37,020 bases of DNA from Intrasporangium oryzae NRRL B-24470 (lineage in GTDB: Bacteria; Actinomycetota; Actinomycetes; Actinomycetales; Dermatophilaceae). A program made the translations under genes and the position numbers. This document shows, piece by piece, positions 31,655 through 37,020 of this stretch. Each line of letters starts with the position of its first letter. The stretch's first letter is position 1. The stretch is from the NCBI RefSeq assembly GCF_000576595.1, contig NZ_AWSA01000043.1, positions 1 to 37,020 on the forward strand, given 5' to 3'. A model generated the notes under the pieces. The model did not search any database, was not told the DNA's origin, and was given only the letters and a program-made list of their open reading frames with translations.

Positions 31655-32668
31655 ATGATGGTTTCGTATCGATCCGGCGAGACATCCGGCCGTGGAACAG
31701 CCCACCCGCACGGGGGGCGTATCACCGCGCAACCTTCGGCGTCCGCCCTGGGGCCTCCCATCCGCCGAGAGGTCATCCCGCCCCATCCGCAGGCGTCCGT
31801 GCGCGTGCTCACCCACGACTTCCCGAGCGAGATCTGCGGCTGGGGCTACCACCCCGAGTACGAGATCCACCTCATCACCAAGACCCGCGGCAGCTTCATC
31901 GCGGGCGACCACATCGGGACCTTCGCGCCGGGGCACGTCAGCATGATGGGTCCCAACCTGCCGCACGACTGGGTCAGCGACCTTGCCGAGGGCCAGGTGG
32001 CTGTCGACCGCGACGCCGTCATCCAGTTCAGTGACGAGTGGATCCGTCGGGCCAGCGAGAACCTGCCTGAGCTCGCCGAGGTGTCCGAGCTGCTCCAGCG
32101 CTCGACCAGGGGACTCGTCTTCTCCGGTGCCACCGCGTGGCGCGCGGCCGAGACGATCCTCGCCTGCGTCCACAGCCACGGCGTCGAGCAGCTGGGTCAC
32201 CTCTTCAAGCTCCTCGCCCTCTTCGCGCACGCTCCGGTCGACGAGTACGAGCTCGTCGCGAGCGAGTGGGTGGGACGTCCCACCGACGCCGCCTCGCGCG
32301 ACGCCGGCGAGGCCGGGCTCAGCTACATCCTCGACAACCTCACGGGCGACATCCGCCTGTCGACGGCGGCACGCCTCGCCTACATGTCCGAGCCGACCTT
32401 CTCCAAGTACTTCAAGACCGCAACCGGCATGACGTTCTCCAACATGGTCAAGAAGCTGCGGATCGCCTACGCCCGACGTCTGCTCGACACCTCCGACGAC
32501 TCGATCGCCCAGATCGCCGAGCGGAGCGGCTACCACAACATGGCCAACTTCAACCGGCAGTTCCTCGCCGAGGTGGGCAGCACGCCGAGCGCCTACCGCC
32601 GTCTGGAGTCCGACCAGAAGCCGCCTCCCGAGCTGTTCAGCCTGGGTCTGCGAGCGCCGTCGAGCTGA
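31655..32668 (+). CDS. AraC-family transcriptional regulator of the polyol cluster
   Basis: 337 residues from the ATG at 31655; a second ATG at 31658 has better spacing from GAAGGG and could be the true start, and the first 40 residues look unstructured. An N-terminal cupin-like sensing domain (HPEYEIHLITKTRGSFIAGD, then FAPGHVSMMGPNLPHDW) is followed by two AraC helix-turn-helices at the C-terminus (LSTAARLAYMSEPTFSKYFK and IAQIAERSGYHNMANFNRQF). The cupin would bind the polyol or its product. Divergence from the binding-protein gene makes that operon the expected target. Confidence 0.9.
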   Translation: MMVSYRSGETSGRGTAHPHGGRITAQPSASALGPPIRREVIPPHPQASVRVLTHDFPSEICGWGYHPEYEIHLITKTRGSFIAGDHIGTFAPGHVSMMGPNLPHDWVSDLAEGQVAVDRDAVIQFSDEWIRRASENLPELAEVSELLQRSTRGLVFSGATAWRAAETILACVHSHGVEQLGHLFKLLALFAHAPVDEYELVASEWVGRPTDAASRDAGEAGLSYILDNLTGDIRLSTAARLAYMSEPTFSKYFKTATGMTFSNMVKKLRIAYARRLLDTSDDSIAQIAERSGYHNMANFNRQFLAEVGSTPSAYRRLESDQKPPPELFSLGLRAPSS

Positions 32669-32823
32669 CCGCCGCCGCCGCTTTCCCCTGTCGGAGCGCC
32701 CACGGGGTGGACAGCGCAACCCGGCTCGGCGGCATACCGGTGTGATTCGAGTGGCACTTGACCGGACTACCCGCCGGTTGTGCTCTAGGTTCGGGGCACG
32801 TGCCCGCCCAGGAAGGAGCCGTC

Positions 32824-34383
32824 GTGCAGATCGGAGTCCCACGGGAGACCCGCGCGCGCGAGACGCGCGTCGCCGCCACGCCCAAGACCGTCGCCCAGCT
32901 CGTCGGGCTCGGCTACGACGTCGTCGTCGAGAGCGAGGCCGGGCACGCCGCGAGCTTCGACGACGAGGCGTATGCCGCTGCCGGCGCTCGCGTCGTCGAC
33001 CGCGCCGAGGCCTGGGGCTCGGACATCGTCCACAAGGTCAACGCGCCCTCTGACGACGAGATCGCCCTGCTCCGGCCCGGCGCGACCCTCGTCGGCCTCC
33101 TCGCCCCCGCGCTCAGCCCCGACCTCGTCGAGCGGCTCCGCGCCGCCGAGGTCACGGCGCTCGCGATGGATGCCGTCCCGCGCATCAGCCGCGCCCAGTC
33201 GCTCGACGTCCTCTCGTCGATGGCCAACATCGCCGGCTACCGCGCCGTCGTCGAGGCGGCGCACGAGTTCGGGTCGTTCTTCACCGGCCAGGTGACCGCC
33301 GCCGGCAAGGTGCCCCCGGCGAAGGTCCTCGTCGTCGGTGCGGGCGTGGCCGGGCTCGCCGCGATCGGCACGGCCCGCTCGCTCGGCGCGATCGTCCGGG
33401 CCACCGACGCGAGGCCCGAGGTGGCCGAGCAGGTCGAGTCGATGGGCGCCGAGTTCCTCGCCGTCGGGGCGCCGGAGACCGGCCCGAGCGCCACGGGCTA
33501 TGCCACGGAGATGGGCGAGGACTACAACCGGCGCGCCGCCGAGCTCTACGCGGCCCAGGCGCCCGACGTCGACATCATCGTCACGACCGCCCTCATCCCA
33601 GGGCGCCCCGCACCGCGGCTCATCACGGCCGAGATGGTCGCGACGATGCGGCCGGGGTCGGTCATCGTCGACATGGCGGCGGCCAACGGCGGCAACGTCG
33701 AAGGGTCCGTCGCCGACGAGCTGGTCGTCACGCCGCACGGGGTCAAGATCATCGGCTACACCGACCTGCCGGCCCGGCTGCCGACCCAGGCGAGCCAGCT
33801 CTACGGCACCAACCTCGTCAACCTCATGAAGCTGCTGACCCCGGCCACGGACGGCGAGCTCACCCTCGACCTCGAGGACGTCGTCCAGCGCGGCATGACG
33901 GTCGTGCGCGACGGCGAGCTGCTCTGGCCCCCGCCCGCGACCGCCGTGAGCGCGGCCCCCGTCGCCGCCCCAGCGGCATCCGCCCAGGTCGTGGCGAAGC
34001 AACCACCGACGCCACCCGACCCACGACGCAAGTACGTCCTCATGGCCGTCGGGGCCATCGCGTTCGCGGCGATCGCCGCCGCGTCACCGGCGAGCTTCCT
34101 CGGGCACTTCACCGTCTTCGCGCTCGCCGTCGTCGTCGGCTACTACGTCATCGGCAACGTCCACCACGCGCTGCACACCCCGCTCATGTCCGTGACCAAC
34201 GCGATCAGCGGCATCATCGTCGTCGGTGCGCTGCTCCAGCTCGGCTCGTGGCAGCTGATCCCCGGCGCCACCGGGACCGTCGTCGCCGTGCTCGCCTTCG
34301 TGGCGACGCTCGTCGCCAGCATCAACATCTTCGGAGGATTCCTCGTGACCCGCCGCATGCTGACGATGTTCCGGAAGGGCTGA
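32824..34383 (+). CDS. pntA: Proton-translocating NAD(P) transhydrogenase, alpha subunit
   Basis: 519 residues from a GTG with AGGAAGGAG about 6 nt upstream; earlier starts in this frame are unsupported. Residues 1-370 form the NAD(H)-binding domain I ([18 protein letters not shown], then [20 protein letters not shown] as the dinucleotide fold, and [10 protein letters not shown]). After a Pro/Ala linker come about four membrane spans (about 400-519, ending [20 protein letters not shown]). This is the E. coli two-subunit layout, with domain I fused to part of the membrane domain. With PntB it uses the proton gradient to reduce NADP+ with NADH. pntB starts 3 bases after the stop. Confidence 0.95.
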   Translation: MQIGVPRETRARETRVAATPKTVAQLVGLGYDVVVESEAGHAASFDDEAYAAAGARVVDRAEAWGSDIVHKVNAPSDDEIALLRPGATLVGLLAPALSPDLVERLRAAEVTALAMDAVPRISRAQSLDVLSSMANIAGYRAVVEAAHEFGSFFTGQVTAAGKVPPAKVLVVGAGVAGLAAIGTARSLGAIVRATDARPEVAEQVESMGAEFLAVGAPETGPSATGYATEMGEDYNRRAAELYAAQAPDVDIIVTTALIPGRPAPRLITAEMVATMRPGSVIVDMAAANGGNVEGSVADELVVTPHGVKIIGYTDLPARLPTQASQLYGTNLVNLMKLLTPATDGELTLDLEDVVQRGMTVVRDGELLWPPPATAVSAAPVAAPAASAQVVAKQPPTPPDPRRKYVLMAVGAIAFAAIAAASPASFLGHFTVFALAVVVGYYVIGNVHHALHTPLMSVTNAISGIIVVGALLQLGSWQLIPGATGTVVAVLAFVATLVASINIFGGFLVTRRMLTMFRKG

Positions 34384-34386
34384 CCG

Positions 34387-35763
34387 GTGGACCTCGCGCT
34401 CATCCAGGCCGCCTACATCATCGCGGCCATCCTCTTCATCCTCTCGCTCGCGGGCCTGTCCAGGCACGAGACGGCCAAGGACGGCAACGTCCTCGGCATG
34501 GTCGGCATGGCCGTCGCGCTCGCGGCGACCCTCTGGCTCGCCGGGCGCACCGCCGAGTGGAGCAACTGGGTCCTCATCGCCGTCGCGATGGCGATCGGCG
34601 CTTCGATCGGCATCTGGCGGGCCCGCCGCGTCGAGATGACCGGGATGCCCGAGCTCATCGCGATGCTGCACAGCTTCGTCGGTCTCGCGGCTGTCCTCGT
34701 CGGCTACAACTCGTACCTCGCCGACCCGGCCGGCGCCGACGGCGTCCACCTCGTCGAGGTGTTCCTCGGGGTGTTCATCGGTGCGGTCACCTTCACCGGG
34801 TCGATCGTCGCCTTCCTCAAGCTCTCGGCCCGGATCTCGTCGCGCCCGCTCATGCTGCCGCGCCGGCACTGGCTCAACCTCGCGGCGGTCGTCACGTCGT
34901 CCGGGCTGCTCGTGTGGTTCGTCGCCTCGCACACGCTCGCGCCCCTGGTCCTCATGACGGCCATCGCGCTGGCGTTCGGCTGGCACCTCGTCGCCTCGAT
35001 CGGCGGCGGGGACATGCCGGTTGTGGTGTCGATGCTCAACAGCTACTCCGGATGGGCCGCGGCTGCCGCGGGCTTCATGCTCGGCAACGACCTGCTCATC
35101 GTGACCGGCGCACTCGTCGGGTCTTCGGGTGCCTACCTCTCGTACATCATGTGCAAGGCGATGAACCGGTCCTTCGTGTCCGTCATCGCCGGCGGCTTTG
35201 GTTCGGATGGCGCGGTGTCAAACGCCGACGTCGACTACGGCGAGCACCGCGAGACCAACGCCGAGGACGTCGCCGACCTGCTGACGCACGCCTCGTCCGT
35301 CGTCATCACGCCGGGCTACGGGATGGCGGTCGCGCAGGCGCAGTACCCCGTCGCCGAGCTCACGGCCAAGCTGCGCGAACGCGGCGTCGCCGTCCGCTTC
35401 GGCATCCACCCCGTCGCGGGGCGCCTGCCCGGCCACATGAACGTCCTCCTCGCCGAGGCCCGGGTGCCCTACGACATCGTCCTCGAGATGGACGAGATCA
35501 ACGCCGACTTCCCCGACACCGACGTCGTTCTCGTCATCGGTGCCAACGACACCGTCAACCCGGCTGCCGCCGAGGACCCGACGAGCCCGATCGCGGGCAT
35601 GCCGGTCCTCGAGGTCTGGAAGGCGAAGCAGGTCATCGTCTTCAAGCGCTCGATGGCGGCCGGGTACGCCGGGGTCCAGAACCCGCTCTTCTTCCGCGAC
35701 AACTCGGCGATGCTCTTCGGCGACGCGAAGGAACGGGTCGAGGACATCATCAAGGCCCTCTGA
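34387..35763 (+). CDS. pntB: Proton-translocating NAD(P) transhydrogenase, beta subunit
   Basis: 458 residues, close to E. coli PntB (462). It begins at a GTG 3 bases after pntA, with GGAAGGG upstream. The first 260 residues carry about eight to nine membrane spans (for example [38 protein letters not shown]). The C-terminal domain III (about 285-458) binds NADP(H) through [20 protein letters not shown] and carries [19 protein letters not shown] and [10 protein letters not shown]. It completes the transhydrogenase with PntA, a membrane enzyme supplying NADPH. The pair is an operon; the preceding AraC gene is separated by 155 bases. Confidence 0.96.
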   Translation: MDLALIQAAYIIAAILFILSLAGLSRHETAKDGNVLGMVGMAVALAATLWLAGRTAEWSNWVLIAVAMAIGASIGIWRARRVEMTGMPELIAMLHSFVGLAAVLVGYNSYLADPAGADGVHLVEVFLGVFIGAVTFTGSIVAFLKLSARISSRPLMLPRRHWLNLAAVVTSSGLLVWFVASHTLAPLVLMTAIALAFGWHLVASIGGGDMPVVVSMLNSYSGWAAAAAGFMLGNDLLIVTGALVGSSGAYLSYIMCKAMNRSFVSVIAGGFGSDGAVSNADVDYGEHRETNAEDVADLLTHASSVVITPGYGMAVAQAQYPVAELTAKLRERGVAVRFGIHPVAGRLPGHMNVLLAEARVPYDIVLEMDEINADFPDTDVVLVIGANDTVNPAAAEDPTSPIAGMPVLEVWKAKQVIVFKRSMAAGYAGVQNPLFFRDNSAMLFGDAKERVEDIIKAL

Positions 35764-35845
35764 CCCCGCCCAACTTCCCCCCAGCCAACCTGCCCGACCC
35801 GCCCCGGAGTCCCACCCGCGAGCTGCGCACCCACCCCCTATGCCA
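35764..35845 (+). other. C-rich, G-poor tail after pntB (possible Rho-utilisation region)
   Basis: Directly after the pntB stop, about 80 bases are strongly C-rich and G-poor on the pntB strand (runs such as CTTCCCCCCAGCC and CACCCACCCCC). This is the composition of rut sites for Rho-dependent termination. It leads into the long hairpin at 35846. Confidence 0.35.
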
Positions 35846-35915
35846 AGTGAACGCAGCGTTCGTTGCTGAACTCAGCGGCATACCACGGAGTTCAGCAACG
35901 AACGCTGCGTTCACT
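35846..35915. repeat. Long palindrome copy 1, 3' of the nuclease gene
   Basis: A perfect 28-bp stem (35846-35873 with 35888-35915) and a 14-nt loop carrying GGCATAC. Each arm contains the core GAACGCAGCGTTC, itself a palindrome around a central A, so cruciforms nest inside the hairpin. It lies between convergent pntB and the nuclease gene and can end both transcripts, but it is closely related to the hairpin on the gene's other side. Confidence 0.9.
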
Positions 35916-35955
35916 GCGCTGGGTTGGGAGCGGTCTGCCGACGCGAGCACCTGAG

Positions 35956-36876
35956 TCAGGCGGACTCGAGCTTTGAGTCGCGGATGGCGTCCTCAATGCG
36001 GCCGTGGACGAGAATCGGTCGAGCCAGGTCTGCCCTGGTCAGGCGGACCACCCAGTAGCCGAGCCGTCGTATCTCATCCTCGCGGACCTTCTCCTCGAAG
36101 TTCGCGTCGACGGCCCCGTCGGACCGCCTGGGGTCGTACTTCGTCTTCCCGTCGAACTCGACGAGGACGCGGGTCCCGTCGATGAGGAAGTCGGAGTAGT
36201 AGGAGCGGCCCGGTGCCTCGAGTCGCGCGATGGCGTGCTGTGGGGTGAAGGTGTAACCCAGGCCGCGGAGAACCATCGCCGTCAACGTCTCGCCGGGCGA
36301 CTCGTGGCGCCCGTCGCACCACGCGACAGCGGCCCTGGCCTGGATGATCCCTCGGTTGCCGCCCATGGCGGAGGCAGCCGCTGAGAGCTCTGCTCGGGTG
36401 ATCATGCCGCGGTTGAGGGCGTGGTCAGCCACGACGAGCATTGATGACTGGTGCGTGAGGCCCACTTGGATGGCGGCCAGTGCGACGTTCACGACGTCCC
36501 TCTGGTGGGCCAGCTCCGGGTGGTCGACGAGCTCGTGGATGTGGACCCTGCTGAACGCCCGGAACGGCATACTCTGACGGCGCCACATGAGGTGGACCGT
36601 GCCCCAGTCGATGTCCTCGTCCGGGAGGTCCAGCCATGCCACGGCGGATGCATGTGAGGCCATGACCTGGCCTTCATACTCCTGGAGGAGGGCGGAGACG
36701 CGCAGGCGGTGGCGGTGCTTCTCATTCACCGGCTTCTGCACCGAGTACCAGCCATGGTGCAAGGGGTGGCACTTGCCCTCGGCCACGAGCTGACGCAGCA
36801 GGGCTGCGCCGATTCCGGTGGCCCGGGCAGAGGCAGCGGAGAACACGCCGGAGGGCGCCATCGCGCGGAGGTCCAT
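35956..36876 (-). CDS. AbiEi-like winged-helix protein fused to a DUF559/Vsr-like PD-(D/E)XK nuclease domain
   Basis: 306 residues from ATG 36876. The frame is open to 36960, but the extra residues are Arg-rich, run into the flanking hairpin and have no ribosome site. The N-terminal 60 residues look like the AbiEi-type antitoxin winged helix (GVFSAASARATGIGAALLRQLVAEGKCHPLHHGWY). The middle (about 65-190) is helical. The C-terminal domain is a PD-(D/E)XK fold of the DUF559/Vsr-like type: E192/E196 in ESPGET, D229 in YYSDFLIDG, E240-x-D242-x-K244 in VLVEFDGKTKY, and the last helix/strand EDEIRRLGYWVVRLT. It should bind and nick or cut DNA. No toxin gene adjoins it in the window. Related palindromes lie on both sides. 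Confidence 0.85.
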   Translation of the reverse strand: MDLRAMAPSGVFSAASARATGIGAALLRQLVAEGKCHPLHHGWYSVQKPVNEKHRHRLRVSALLQEYEGQVMASHASAVAWLDLPDEDIDWGTVHLMWRRQSMPFRAFSRVHIHELVDHPELAHQRDVVNVALAAIQVGLTHQSSMLVVADHALNRGMITRAELSAAASAMGGNRGIIQARAAVAWCDGRHESPGETLTAMVLRGLGYTFTPQHAIARLEAPGRSYYSDFLIDGTRVLVEFDGKTKYDPRRSDGAVDANFEEKVREDEIRRLGYWVVRLTRADLARPILVHGRIEDAIRDSKLESA

Positions 36877-36952
36877 GCGCACATCGTGACCGTTCCGGGC
36901 TGTCGCCCGCGGGCCCCTGTGGACAACTCCTCTCGCTCTCGATCCCTGCCCG

Positions 36953-37020
36953 CTGAACACAGCGTTCGTTCTCGAACTCAGTGTTGTAACAGTGAGTTCG
37001 AGAACGAACGCTGCGTTCAG
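36953..37020. repeat. Long palindrome copy 2, 5' of the nuclease gene
   Basis: A 28-bp stem with one mismatch (36953-36980 with 36993-37020) and a 12-nt loop, ending at the window edge. It shares the core TGAACGCAGCGTTCGTT and the GAACTCA end with the hairpin at 35846; between them three bases differ, but they differ in both arms so that pairing is kept. It lies 76 bases upstream of the preferred nuclease start. Confidence 0.88.

Noticed and set aside
1-37020. CRISPR array, complete tRNA or rRNA, or intact insertion sequence
   Set aside because: No regularly spaced repeats, no complete cloverleaf and no transposase were found on either strand.

Overview
The window is high-GC actinobacterial DNA with strong codon bias toward G/C in third positions, GTG starts, SARP/NarL regulators, an F420-type NADPH reductase fold and an unusually common GGCATAC word. 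I infer a member of the Micrococcales, probably Intrasporangiaceae-like. It is chromosomal: argS, pntAB and a cold-shock gene sit among accessory genes. No CRISPR array, intact IS element, rRNA or complete tRNA was seen.

Layout. 1-930 is the worn edge of an integrated element: the N-terminal piece of a tyrosine recombinase and a hybrid 3' end of a tRNA (attachment-site remnant), followed by a terminator. 932-12009 is an oxidase/regulatory island: a lipoprotein, a large secreted Ig-like protein, a receiver-only response regulator, a NarL-type kinase/regulator pair, a Tat-exported multicopper oxidase with all four copper motifs, a polytopic membrane protein and a SARP-type activator. An ATTGGGGGAC-like word recurs in the control regions, so these genes may form one regulon. 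12256-15004 holds an electrophile-stress-like unit (MarR regulator divergent from an NADPH-dependent reductase and a carboxylesterase, with two matching operators) set among relics of three broken genes.

15914-25693 is mostly ordinary chromosome: cold-shock protein, VOC protein, alpha/beta hydrolase, acyl-CoA ligase, an acidic single-span membrane protein, arginyl-tRNA synthetase, flavodoxin-fold reductase, SHOCT membrane protein and a DUF2252 protein, separated by strong hairpin terminators. 25737-32668 is a polyol uptake and oxidation cluster: mannitol-type dehydrogenase, SDR, two ABC permeases and a binding lipoprotein in one operon, with a divergent AraC regulator. No ATPase gene is present, so a shared ATPase elsewhere is probably used. 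32824-35763 encodes the proton-translocating transhydrogenase PntA/PntB.

The most unusual object is at the right end. A standalone protein with an AbiEi-like winged helix fused to a PD-(D/E)XK (DUF559/Vsr-like) nuclease domain lies between two long hairpins. The hairpins share most of their sequence, and they differ at positions where both arms have changed together, so pairing is kept. This resembles, by analogy only, a nuclease gene flanked by its own palindromes (a REP/RAYT-like arrangement). A second genome-scale signal is the repeated intergenic element ending in GGCATAC just downstream of many genes.
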